A stretch of DNA of 64,000 nt from Asterias rubens (taxonomy: Eukaryota > Echinodermata > Asteroidea > Forcipulatida > Asteriidae), in contig NC_047078.1 in NCBI RefSeq assembly GCF_902459465.1, forward strand, positions 902,191 through 966,190, in the 5' to 3' direction. The notes beneath the pieces were generated by a model that saw only the letters and a list, made by a program, of their open reading frames with translations, did not search any database and had not been told where the DNA came from. Shown here one piece after another: positions 56,801-64,000 of the stretch. The stretch's first letter is position 1, and each line of letters starts with the position of its first letter. Made by a program: the position numbers and the translations under genes.

Positions 56801-59800
56801 CTTTATTTGTATAAATTGTAATTTAGCCATTGGCCATGAGTGTTAAAACAACAAACTTAACTATCTATCCGTCAAAAAAGAAAGTTTTGACAATGGAACG
56901 ATACATGTATATTGGAAAGCTAAAATGAAAATTTTGTCAAGAGTTGAAACTGGAAAACTAAAAAGTTGTGACAAGCTTACCTTGGCAGCCCTCCAAGATC
57001 CCACTCAGCACAGATGTAGGGCCCTGGCCTTAGGATAACGTGCAAGCCAACCTTCTTGGCAAGATTTAGAAAGGCTCTGCAACATGAATAACAAAACAGA
57101 AACTTGTTGAGTTTAAAGAAAAAACCGCAGCCAATAAATGCCACAATAGATAGAAGTACTATAGAGTACTCAAATGTACAAATGTAGAGTTAATTTAATT
57201 ATGATTTTATTCAATTCATACTCTATTCTATGCTTTACAATTGACCCCAAAAAATAAGCACACAGACTCAAAATTATGCCAGATGGAATAAATTATGTAA
57301 AGATATTTGAATAAATATCAAAGAAAAAGGAAACACGTGGTGTTTGATTTAGCAAGCCCAGCTGCAAATCGCCTGATAATTTTAGCCTGAAATGTATACG
57401 TGTCTGCTTGCTGCACAGAGCACGAACATTCAAAGCTTTACTTTCCAATTTCAAAATAACAATCAATTTGAATACTTGGAGCTGTGGTCTAAATGTCAAT
57501 TATACAAATAAATATTTAAAATGAAAATTTATAGTCATAAATCTCACTGAATGTGAATTAGTTTGTATGGAGCTCCTGGTAAATTGGGTTTATTGATCAT
57601 GTGGTCTTTGAAGTATTTGTTTGGCAAAAAGACAAACTCTTTTCCAAGTACTGTAGGCTTAAACATTTAAAATGTAATTTTTATTTTTTTATTTTTTATT
57701 TATACAAATTTTTTCATTTAACGACCTTTTGGCGGTTACAAGTATGAAATAACAATTATAACCTTACAGTTTTATACCTTTGAGCCGACAATTTATTTTG
57801 TAATCAGTAAGATAAAATAAATATAGTAGACATTTTTAACTCACACGATATCCAATTGGCCAGAGAAGTCAAATTCACCCCTGACTTGTTCATGCATATT
57901 CCACGGAACGTACCTTTAAAGGGAAAAACAAATGTCATTAATTTGAGAATTGAGATGTTTTTTCCAATACCTAAAAATGATTACAAAGTCATATTCTGAA
58001 AACAATTTTTTTTAAACTCAATTCAAATAACTAAAGTTGCCAAGACAGGTTTGCGGTAGCACCATGTGAAAGTCTCTTTTGAGTAATTATTATTATTATT
58101 GTTATTATTTATTTTACCTCAAGAAATACAAGTACATCAAAAAGCACAGCAAAAGTTAAACGAAAAGCAACGAACCAATCAAAATAATAACGAATACAAT
58201 AATTATTCAAGCAAAAAGCACAAAATAAATATTTAAAAAACCCAGAACAGAACATGACAGGAGGGTAACTAGATGAGCAAAAAAGGAATGAATTGAAGAG
58301 GAGCATGCAGGCATGGGGAGTAAACCAACTGAGGGAAACAACTGGACAGACCAACAAGGTACAACTTATGTGGGTCAGGAACAACAAAAGTAAACTTGAT
58401 TACTGTTGCTCGTTAGCATGTTGTCCCACGCATAAGTAGCACTAATCCAGAGGATTAAACGAAACACAATGGACATAGAACTGACTATACAACAATAGTG
58501 ATTAAGTTCACCACGCCTGCAAGCACCAGCAAGTTAAAACTAATTTTGGTTCTGAAAAGCACAGTTGGTTTTAAACAACTCATTGTTTAAATCAGTATGC
58601 TCTGGATGCTAAAGAGCATGCTGATCAAAACATTGAGATGTCAACCACAGATTCTTTTCAGAATCAACACTACTTGAGATTTTCCCATAGTGATACCGCA
58701 AACCTTTCTTTATAGTCAACTTTCAACCACCATGCCAAGCTTTAAATCCTACCAATTAAAACTGCATCGCCCATTTTTCACCCTTAGAACAAATATTTCT
58801 TCCCAACTGCCAAATAAGTGTCTTGCCCAAGAACATGAGCACCACAACCAGGATTCAAACCCACACTCTGATGACTCAGCTATTGATTAGGACTTAAGTT
58901 CCAATCGATGCTCTCAGGCAATTGCAAAGCCGATTGCTTCCATGCCCCCTGATCATTGCCTTGGTGCCCTTGAAATACTCAAGTAGAAATTTCCTCATAG
59001 GATACTCTTTACCAATGAGAAATTGCCTTGGTGCCCTTGCCCTTTCAAAAACGAAGCATACAGGCCTGCGCTTGGCCATGACACATATTTGGAACCTTAG
59101 TGAAACAAAATAGTGAACAAAGATATCGACAGTAGGGAGACCGCTAGCCCTGGCGGCCTTACACTTCTGTAATACTACAGTGACGTCCTGGATATCAGGG
59201 TCCATTTCTGGGGCGCAACATTTTCAAAGCTTCAAACCTCAAAGTCAAATCTTACCTGCAAGAAGCCAATATTTTTCAACAGATTCACATTCCATGGCAG
59301 TATATATTTTTCTGCGTTGGGTTTTGGTGGATATATATTCTTCACAAATCCGTCATTTTCATTAAATAATGCAGCTCCCAACGTGAAGAAATTCCCATTT
59401 GTGTTCATATTCTCTTAGTCTGCCGTGTGTAGGCAAGACGCACGATGCGCAAATCTTGCGTTGCGTTTGCATGTTATCGCTGTGCATTCAAGATGCGGTG
59501 ACCAAGAATTCATGCGTCTTGCACGCGAATGTATACATGTATGGACGGTGGCAGACAACACTGTGAGAAAACCATGGAATGTGAATCTGTTTAAATTAGT
59601 GGCTTGTTGCAGGTAAGATTTGAGTTATGAAGCTTTGAAAATTAACCGCCCCAGAAACGACCTTAACAGTTAGGACTCTGTATCTGTGTACAGAGAAAGA
59701 GTCCTATATAGGGCTGGGAGACCGCCAACATCGGGCAAGATAGCTAGCTCAGTTTGTAGACCGTTGGCACGTTAATCCAAAGGTCATTCGGTTGTGTCTC

Positions 59801-62678
59801 ACTCTAGTAAATTTTTCTTTGTTCAAACCAAAATCTTATAAATAATGAAAATTCCTCACGTGGTGATCGTGTTGAGCCCACATGCTTTCATCTTCAGGAG
59901 GCGATCTTCCCAATACTCAGGAACGACCCTGAAGTAATGAAAACTCCCAGAGAGAATTCTGAGCTTCTTGGCCACCTTTCCAAGAATGAATTCTGGACCC
60001 ACATTTTTCAGAGATGGTACCTATGTAATAAAAAAAGAATAAACAAAAAGAGGAAGACTAAAATATTTAAATTAATTCTTCACTGATTGGGGGGGGGGGG
60101 TTTGAATTAGGAAAAGAGGGTAAATCTTGCATTTTTATAACTAGTTGCGATAACGTAACCCTCCCCTCCTCGTGGCCGTCAGGAGGACAACATAACAACA
60201 TGGAGGATGATTTATGTTTTATCTGATAGTTGTTCAATATCGGCAGCCTAATAAAACTAGTCCATAAGAAAAAAATAAAACAATAATTATTTTAAAATAT
60301 TATGACGATGATTGTGTGAATCTTTCGGAATAACTTCCGTATCCTTCAAAGTTCAATAATAAACAGTTTTCAAATAAACGAAATCCCTGTCCTTACTCTA
60401 TACGATGAGATACTCCTTAAAAATTTGTGAAAAAGTGGTTGGATCCGAAAATCGTTCAAATTGTTGAACTATTTCGTATATTTTCTCATATCATATTTAT
60501 ATATTTTAATAATAATGGCGTGTTTCTTTTGACTAAACTTTTGGATAACTTTCCGTATCACGCCCCCACTTTTTCAATCATTTTCACCAACAAAAGGATT
60601 ATCTCATTGAGGTAATTTTTTTTATATCGAATGAAAAAGTGGTGGCGCATACAAAAACTTTTCCAGACTTTTTTTATATTTTTTTTATTGTTATTTATAA
60701 AAAAAATTATATAAATATAAATATTTATTGTTGAGCCAATTTTGGTGCCTTGGAGGTCCAGATGCGAACACGTGGGACACACACTTCCCCCATGTGTGTG
60801 GTCAACCATGGGTCAACACGTGGGACACACACTTCCCCCATGTGTGTGGTCAACCATGGGTCAACACGTGGGACACACACTTCCCCCATGTGTGTGGTCA
60901 ACCATGGGTCAACACGTGGGACACACACTTCCCCCATGTGTGTGGTCAACCATGGGTCAACACATGGGACACACACTTCCCCCATGTGTGTGGTCAACCA
61001 TGGGTCAACACGTGGGACACACACTTCCCCCATGTGTGTGGTCAACCATGGGTCAACACGTGGGACACACACTTCCCCCATGTGTGTGGTCAACCATGGG
61101 TCAACACGTGGGACACACACTTCCCCCATGTGTGTGGTCAACCATGGGTCAACACGTGGGACACACACTTCCCCCATGTGTGTGGTCAACCATGGGTCAA
61201 CACGTGGGACACACACTTCCCCCATGTGTGTGGTCAACCATGGGTCAACACGTGGGACACACACTTCCCCCATGTGTGTGGTCAACCATGGGTCAACACT
61301 TGGGACACACACTTCCCCCATGTGTGTGGTCAACCATGGGTCAACACGTGGGACACACACTTCCCCCATGTGTGTGGTCAACCATGGGTCAACACGTGGG
61401 ACACACACTTCCCCCATGTGTGTGGTCAACCATGGGTCAACACGTGGGACACACACTTCCCCCATGTGTGTGGTCAACCATGGGTCAACCCGTGGGACAC
61501 ACACTTCCCCCATGTGTGTGGTCAACCATGGGTCAACACGTGGGACACACACTTCCCCCATGTGTGTGGTCAACCATGGGTCAACACGTGGGACACACAC
61601 TTCCCCCACGTGTGTGGTCAACCATGGGTCAACACGTGGGACACACACTTCCCCCACGTGTGTGGTCAACCATGGGTCAACACGTGGGACACACACTTCC
61701 CCCATGTGTGTGGTCAACCATGGGTCAACACGTGGGACACACACTTCCCCCATGTGTGTGGTCAACCATGGGTCAACACGTGGGACACACACTTCCCCCA
61801 TGTGTGTGGTCAACCATGGGTCAACACGTGGGACACACACTTCCCCCATGTGTGTGGTCAACCATGGGTCAACACGTGGGACACACACTTCCCCCATGTG
61901 TGTGGTCAACCATGGGTCAACACGTGGGACACACACTTCCCCCATGTGTGTGGTCAACCATGGGTCAACAAACACCAAGCGAGCCCAGGGCCTTGCAGAT
62001 GCGAACACGTGGGACACACACTTCCCCCATGTGTGTGGTCAACCATGGGTCAACAAACACCAAGCGAGCCCAGGGCCTTGCATACGCACACGAGAGGTAG
62101 TCCAATCATTTTTTACCTCCAATCCATGGTTGGGACGGAAAAGTTTCCGTATGGCGCCACCACTTTTTCACTCATTTTTACAAAAAGGGATATCTCATTG
62201 AGGTAAATTAGATACTATATTATTTCATATCGAATGAAAAAGTGGTGGCGCCATACGGAAACTTTTCTTTTTTTACCTCCAATCCATGGTTGGGACATGT
62301 ACAAATACACAACCATCCTTGGCTAGCTCCCCATCATATCAATGATCATATTAATACCAGATTACAAAACATGGGATTGGGAAGGGTGCTTGCACACATA
62401 CACAAGCCAAACTATGGTGCAAATGACAAGATGACAAAAAGTAACACCAATTTCACCTCTATATCACCGATTCCCAGCCTTCGGTTAGCCTCGGCTTGCA
62501 GATGTGACCGATGCCAATAAAAGACATAAGCAAACCCTAGCACCGCAGCCACAATTAACAACCAACGCAACAAGTGCACCGAACGAACGGAGATCTGTGA
62601 CATGTTAAAAATTACAGAACCCTTTCCTCCATCACCGACTCCGCTTTGAGGGTGAGAACGACTCATTCTCCGGGTCAC
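44735..62678 (-). CDS. GLB1L2: GH35 beta-galactosidase, GLB1L2 type, membrane-anchored; complete 19-exon CDS
   Basis: Exons in transcript order: 62678-62457, 60020-59860, 57913-57845, 57076-56981, 56046-55938, 54882-54790, 53955-53871, 53726-53662, 53317-53230, 52345-52190, 51267-51175, 50594-50488, 49924-49772, 48755-48681, 48339-48249, 48026-47939, 47154-47037, 46332-46216, 44842-44735. They total 2094 nt: 697 codons plus TGA. Residues about 36-55 form one hydrophobic segment flanked by basic residues, so a signal anchor is likely. The GH35 barrel runs about 85-400: [11 protein letters not shown] (167-177), acid/base Glu234 in ENEYGSYG, nucleophile Glu310 in [12 protein letters not shown], and HGGTNFGF (351-358). 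C-terminal beta-domains end with NGFNLGRYW (633-641). The family removes terminal beta-galactose from glycans. GLB1L2 versus GLB1L3 cannot be separated. In-frame Met5 and Met26 are alternative starts. Confidence 0.95.
44960..45240. repeat. Family B foldback
   Basis: GCCCAATTTCATAGCGCTGC to GCAGCTCTATGAAATAGGGC; closest to the copy at 5001. Confidence 0.85.
45418..45775. repeat. Family E foldback element, full length, inserted in a SINE
   Basis: Arms of about 150 bases; the innermost ATGTCATGAAAATAATTTT is inverted against ATTTTCATGACAT. Flanks match the uninterrupted SINE at 42300-42600. Confidence 0.85.
45938..46188. repeat. Family B foldback
   Basis: GGGCCCAATTTCATGGCTC to GAGCCATGAAATTAGGCCC; same subfamily as 11556-11795. 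Ends 26 bases from the exon 18 donor. Confidence 0.85.
46216..46332 (-). CDS. GLB1L2: GLB1L2 exon 18: NGFNLGRYW
   Basis: 39 codons with [20 protein letters not shown] and YLPGPLL, the most conserved C-terminal motif of the family. Donor GTAAGA. Readthrough of the donor would stop within a few codons. Confidence 0.95.
46661..47003 (+). repeat. Family A variant with different terminal words
   Basis: AAAGGGAAGGTACACGTTTA against AGCGTGTACCTTCCCTTTAA; the interior is family A (ACCAGTCTCCTCACTTG). Confidence 0.8.
47037..47154 (-). CDS. GLB1L2: GLB1L2 exon 17
   Basis: 118 nt encoding [20 protein letters not shown] then VDMT, matching the P..Y.G...I...P.DTF..M segment of the family. Donor GTAAAT. 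Confidence 0.93.
47600..47870. repeat. 90-bp tandem repeat, 3 copies
   Basis: Each unit has CTATGGCTAGATTTCCGTG and CCTTACAAACAGTTGTAGCC. In the intron between GLB1L2 exons 16 and 17. Confidence 0.95.
47939..48026 (-). CDS. GLB1L2: GLB1L2 exon 16
   Basis: 88 nt encoding [20 protein letters not shown] and on to PFLE. Donor GTAAGT. Confidence 0.9.
48249..48339 (-). CDS. GLB1L2: GLB1L2 exon 15
   Basis: 91 nt encoding [20 protein letters not shown], the family motif VEN.GRVNYG. Donor GTTTGT, a weaker match. Confidence 0.94.
48681..48755 (-). CDS. GLB1L2: GLB1L2 exon 14
   Basis: 25 codons ([20 protein letters not shown] then TLALT). Completes DRAQVFLN. Donor GTGAGT. Confidence 0.92.
48843..48987. 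repeat. Foldback element
   Basis: GGGAATAAAAGGGTAGCGAT against GAGTAGTGACGCAC-type right arm; inner GCAAGCAGGGTCGTGG against CCACAACCCTGC. Confidence 0.8.
49340..49664 (-). repeat. Family A MITE, end-truncated
   Basis: TTACTTCGTAACGAGCAGC to CACAGGTGTCCAGTGCCTC. Confidence 0.8.
49772..49924 (-). CDS. GLB1L2: GLB1L2 exon 13
   Basis: 51 codons with [20 protein letters not shown], the start of the first beta-domain, ending PHDRAQ. Donor GTAGAT. Confidence 0.94.
50488..50594 (-). CDS. GLB1L2: GLB1L2 exon 12
   Basis: 107 nt encoding [20 protein letters not shown]...IEFIG. Donor GTAAGT. Confidence 0.9.
50940..51080 (+). mobile_element. tRNA-derived SINE fragment (GGCTCAGTGGTTTCT family)
   Basis: CAGGTTGGCTCAGTGGTTTC and CACCTCTGTGGACCTCGATT. 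Confidence 0.65.
51175..51267 (-). CDS. GLB1L2: GLB1L2 exon 11
   Basis: 93 nt encoding [20 protein letters not shown]...AKGT, the [13 protein letters not shown] motif closing the barrel. Donor GTAAGA. Confidence 0.95.
51876..52031. repeat. Dispersed repeat with a second copy at 58937-59067
   Basis: Both share CATTGCCTTGGTGCC, GAAATTTCCTCATA-like words and TTCAAAAACRAAGCATACAG. Class unknown. Confidence 0.75.
52061..52133 (-). pseudogene. Partial duplicate of GLB1L2 exon 10
   Basis: Offset 127 bases from exon 10. About 70 aligned bases with four to six differences from the real exon end at 52191-52260. It has an in-frame TAA, and its donor is changed from GGTAAG to GTTAAG, so it should not be spliced. 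Confidence 0.9.
52190..52345 (-). CDS. GLB1L2: GLB1L2 exon 10: HGGTNFGF
   Basis: 156 nt encoding [20 protein letters not shown] and on to DVTSY. Donor GTAAGA. A degraded copy of its 3' half follows in the intron at about 52061-52133. Confidence 0.95.
52705..53220. repeat. Family B foldback split by a family A MITE (52790-53160)
   Basis: The left part starts GGGCCCTATTTCATAAAGC; the right part resumes TTGGCTGGTAACCACTTTC and ends TGTGCTTAGCA. The MITE between has CACTATTGGTAATTG and ACTGTCCACTGCCTTTAG ends. Confidence 0.85.
53230..53317 (-). CDS. GLB1L2: GLB1L2 exon 9: nucleophile Glu
   Basis: 88 nt encoding [20 protein letters not shown]. Glu310 is the predicted nucleophile. Donor GTAAGA. 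Confidence 0.95.
53662..53726 (-). CDS. GLB1L2: GLB1L2 exon 8
   Basis: 65 nt encoding [20 protein letters not shown] and IQ. Donor GTGAAA. Found only by phase and similarity. Confidence 0.9.
53871..53955 (-). CDS. GLB1L2: GLB1L2 exon 7
   Basis: 85 nt encoding [20 protein letters not shown]...GHLPD. Donor GTAAGA. Confidence 0.92.
53985..54110 (+). repeat. Unit related to the 93-bp minisatellite at 22 kb
   Basis: AGGAAGGTTGACTGTGTACTG and TGTAGATGTACTCCG, then GCAGGCTGGCATAGC. Confidence 0.85.
54180..54605 (+). mobile_element. 5'-truncated LINE, reverse-transcriptase C-terminus and 3' UTR
   Basis: The 83-residue ORF at 54216-54467 has [29 protein letters not shown] and [10 protein letters not shown], the typical non-LTR retrotransposon C-terminus. 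The 3' end has GGCGCCTTGATCAG and an ATT microsatellite tail. It interrupts 93-bp-related units at 53985 and 54610. Confidence 0.85.
54610..54790 (+). repeat. Two further units related to the 93-bp minisatellite
   Basis: GACAGTAGGAGGGTTAACTG and AACAGTAGGAGGGTTGACTA, with GCAGGCTGGCATAG between. Confidence 0.85.
54790..54882 (-). CDS. GLB1L2: GLB1L2 exon 6: acid/base Glu
   Basis: 31 codons including [17 protein letters not shown]; the catalytic acid/base is the Glu of NEYG (residue 234). Donor GTAGGT. Confidence 0.95.
55110..55530 (-). mobile_element. SINE family D, longest copy
   Basis: tRNA-like head on the minus strand (GGCCGAGCGGTTAAGAGC; B box GGGTTCGAATCCCC) and a body of about 300 bases, ending in an AAT microsatellite at 55120. 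It overlaps the region of decayed exon 5 copies and evidently inserted there. Confidence 0.85.
55672..55800. repeat. Foldback related in design to family C
   Basis: GATTTCACGAAACTGTACGC against GCGTAAAGTTTCGTGAAATC, inner GTAAGTCCACTTGCGC against GCGCAAGTGGACTTAC. Confidence 0.9.
55938..56046 (-). CDS. GLB1L2: GLB1L2 exon 5, with decayed partial copies downstream
   Basis: 109 nt encoding [20 protein letters not shown]...LVAGLQ. Donor GTAAAA. Stretches resembling its second half recur in the next intron (see 55030-55885). Confidence 0.93.
56416..56801 (+). repeat. Family A MITE, full length
   Basis: TTAAAGACAGTGGACACTAT to TAGTGTCCACTGCCTTTAA; well preserved. Confidence 0.9.
56981..57076 (-). 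CDS. GLB1L2: GLB1L2 exon 4: [11 protein letters not shown]
   Basis: 96 nt encoding [20 protein letters not shown] then [11 protein letters not shown], substrate-site motifs of GH35. Donor GTAAGC. Confidence 0.95.
57110..57840 (-). other. GLB1L2 intron 3, nothing recognised
   Basis: AT-rich, no repeat or coding similarity seen. Confidence 0.5.
57845..57913 (-). CDS. GLB1L2: GLB1L2 exon 3
   Basis: 69 nt encoding [20 protein letters not shown] and LDI. Donor GTGAGT. Too short for ORF scanning. Confidence 0.94.
58080..58810 (-). other. GLB1L2 intron 2, nothing clearly recognised
   Basis: AT-rich, no exon and no clear repeat. Some words near 58600-58700 (GATGCTAAAGAGCATGCTGAT) resemble a segment near 36560-36640. 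A SINE fragment follows at 58812-58915. Confidence 0.4.
58937..59067. repeat. Dispersed repeat, second copy of 51876-52031
   Basis: CATGCCCCCTGATCATTGCC and GCATACAGGCCTG shared with the first copy. Confidence 0.75.
59205..59658. repeat. Foldback element with about 90-base arms
   Basis: TTTCTGGGGCG ... GATTCACATTCCATGG on the left; CCATGGAATGTGAATC ... CGCCCCAGAAAC on the right. A loop of about 260 bases lies between. Confidence 0.85.
59860..60020 (-). CDS. GLB1L2: GLB1L2 exon 2: start of GH35 barrel
   Basis: 161 nt encoding [20 protein letters not shown] then [12 protein letters not shown], the standard first motif of GH35. Donor GTGAGG. Confidence 0.95.
60547..60665. repeat. Family F palindromic MITE, decayed
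   Basis: AACTTTCCGTATCACGCCCC against GTGGTGGCGCATAC; lies just left of the 48-bp array. Confidence 0.75.
60767..62055. repeat. 48-bp satellite in GLB1L2 intron 1, about 26 copies
   Basis: The unit contains AACACGTGGGACACACAC, TTCCCCCATGTGTGTGG and TCAACCATGGGTC. Copies are nearly identical. Since 48 is a multiple of 3, ORFs of 430-492 residues stay open in three plus frames and one minus frame; none is a gene. A spacer, AAACACCAAGCGAGCCC, interrupts near 61969 and recurs at 62055. Confidence 0.97.
62140..62266. repeat. Family F palindromic MITE inside a direct repeat
   Basis: AAGTTTCCGTATGGCGCCAC against GTGGCGCCATACGGAAACTT: near-perfect arms. Flanked by copies of TTTTACCTCCAATCCATGG (62110 and 62271). 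Confidence 0.9.
62457..62678 (-). CDS. GLB1L2: GLB1L2 exon 1: cytosolic tail and signal anchor
   Basis: 74 codons from [10 protein letters not shown] to IGDIE, donor GTGAAA. The hydrophobic core is [16 protein letters not shown]. The donor choice keeps phase 0 with exon 2; an earlier GTGATA donor would not. Confidence 0.8.
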
Positions 62679-64000
62679 AGTTCACCAAACTGTCCGGGAA
62701 TGTCGTTGTTTGCACGAGTTGGGCGGGGGGACAAAAGCGACGAACAATGTTTGTTCAGTGATGCATACTACACAAATTCGGCACTTGTTCCTCTGCATGA
62801 GTTGGAAATGTACCTGGTGGAAATGTTTATGTATGTGATGTGGCGAAGATACGTACCTCACCGAAATTCATCTCAGCACTTGAGGGCGGGCTTTCAACAA
62901 AATAAAAAGTGTGTTGAAAAACTTTGAGGTGATTTTTGCTGAAACAGTCGGTCAGTGATGAAACTAATGACTGGTCCAACAACATTAGACTTAGAGAGAT
63001 TGAAAAACAAAATGGTGGTCACCAAAAAGCAAGGACCAGATTATCTTATTGATTTTGAGATAAAGAGTTCATCATCCAATCTGTGGATAAATAAAGAGCT
63101 AGGGGTGTGTCCCATGATGTTACGTAACACTTAAAGATAGCATGATGGGGAAGCCCCCCCCAAAAAAAAAAATAATAATAATAATAATAAATAAATCATA
63201 AGGGGTAAGTCCATCATTTATCGAATTTGGAAAGAATCACAAGGGGTAAGTCCAGAACTTTTATCAAATTTTGGCTTAAAAAATGAAGAAAAAAAGTAGA
63301 AAGTCAGGTAAATTAAAATTATATTGGGAGGTTTTCCCCCAACTTTCTAAAGTTCTTTATACTTTAAAAAAAAACACTACGTAGATTCAATGGGTCGACC
63401 ACCTGCCCTCTCTTGAAAAATCGATCTTCGATTGATCATTCGTTAATAGTTAAAATTATAAACAGATGTTAGGACGAAAGAATGCGCCTGCAGGATATAA
63501 CCAGTGAAATCTCTTCTGAGGGAGTGTTGACTCTGCTGAAAAGAGCCCGGCGGTTTGACGCATTTTTTGGTAACAACAATATTTTTACTTGAAATTTTTA
63601 CATCTGGCCCCAATAATAATATTGTCATCGACTTGGGGGGGGGGGGGGGGGGCAAGGTCGAGAAATATCCAATGCACTGACTTTGTGACACAGCGTTCCG
63701 TTTCGAGCATAGAGAGTAAGTACAGACTGCTGTCCTTATTAACTAGAGAGGTAGGCCTACCGAAAGGGAGTGGTGTGGTGTGTGCTTCAATGCTTTGCCG
63801 AGATCAAGAATTGGTGAGTGAAACATTAAAGATGCTATGTCAGATTTTTGGCTGATTTGACCCAAAACTTTTGATTTAAAATTCAATAGGTATTTTGATG
63901 GGGTCGAGAAAGTTACAAGCCTTCATATTGAACCATTGCTGAAAAAGTCCGCCAATTATTAGTAGCAGTGAAATAAAGTGCTCAAAATTAGTTTTTTTCG
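62679..64000. other. 5' flank of GLB1L2, nothing recognised
   Basis: Probably contains the GLB1L2 promoter and 5' UTR. No TATA box or second gene could be supported. An AAT microsatellite (63170-63190), a G16 run (63637-63652) and two copies of AAGGGGTAAGTCCA (63200, 63242) are visible. Confidence 0.5.

Noticed and set aside
58894..59205. 103-residue minus-strand ORF ([19 protein letters not shown])
   Set aside because: Falls on a dispersed repeat with a second copy at 51876-52031 that is not open in the same way.
60725..62206. ORFs of 430, 452, 483 and 492 residues, the longest in the window
   Set aside because: They translate a 48-bp satellite in several frames on both strands. The repeat length is a multiple of 3, so frames stay open by chance; no family match.
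62646..62927. 93-residue plus-strand ORF at the GLB1L2 start
   Set aside because: Overlaps GLB1L2 exon 1 in antisense and matches nothing known.
63589..63855. 88-residue ORF containing GGGGG
   Set aside because: Reads through a G16 run; no similarity and no splice context.

Overview
The window is animal nuclear DNA, most likely from an echinoderm. Genes are split by GT-AG introns, there are no operons, and introns are packed with short foldback elements, tRNA-derived SINE pieces and minisatellites. The echinoderm call is inference: it rests on protein similarity to deuterostome families and on repeat style. No species can be named from sequence alone.

Three protein genes can be rebuilt exon by exon, with every splice phase closing. 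(1) Plus strand, 387-8916: the 3' six coding exons of a POU class 2 (Oct-1/Oct-2 type) transcription factor. Its N-terminal exons lie off the left edge. (2) Minus strand, 39215 down to 14766: a complete 22-exon gene for a 994-residue protein with DUF4062, a NACHT NTPase and a helical C-terminal region, of the TTC41/NPHP3-like class. It is convergent with the POU gene. (3) Minus strand, 62678 down to 44735: a complete 19-exon gene for a 697-residue GH35 beta-galactosidase of the GLB1L2 type, with an N-terminal membrane anchor. The three genes show no obvious shared pathway.

The rest is repeat-rich. There are at least nine clear minisatellites, including two with 48-bp units at 12.2-13.8 kb and 60.8-62.1 kb. 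The latter yields spurious 430-490 residue ORFs in several frames. There are several inverted-repeat (MITE/foldback) families, tRNA-derived SINEs, two 5'-truncated LINE tails, and one 1.35-kb piggyBac-like element that split a SINE and left TTAA on both sides. Left to right: POU exons with MITEs (0-9 kb); convergent 3' flanks with a 48-bp array (9-14.7 kb); the NACHT gene with repeats in nearly every long intron (14.8-39.2 kb); its 5' flank with a foldback array (39.2-44.7 kb); the beta-galactosidase gene (44.7-62.7 kb); and a right end with nothing recognised (62.7-64 kb).

The most unusual theme is exon-edge duplication. Three exons in two genes have extra copies of their 3' end, with or without the 5' splice site, placed tandemly in the following intron: NACHT-gene exon 7 (about ten donor copies), GLB exon 10 (one recent copy) and GLB exon 5 (about three decayed copies).
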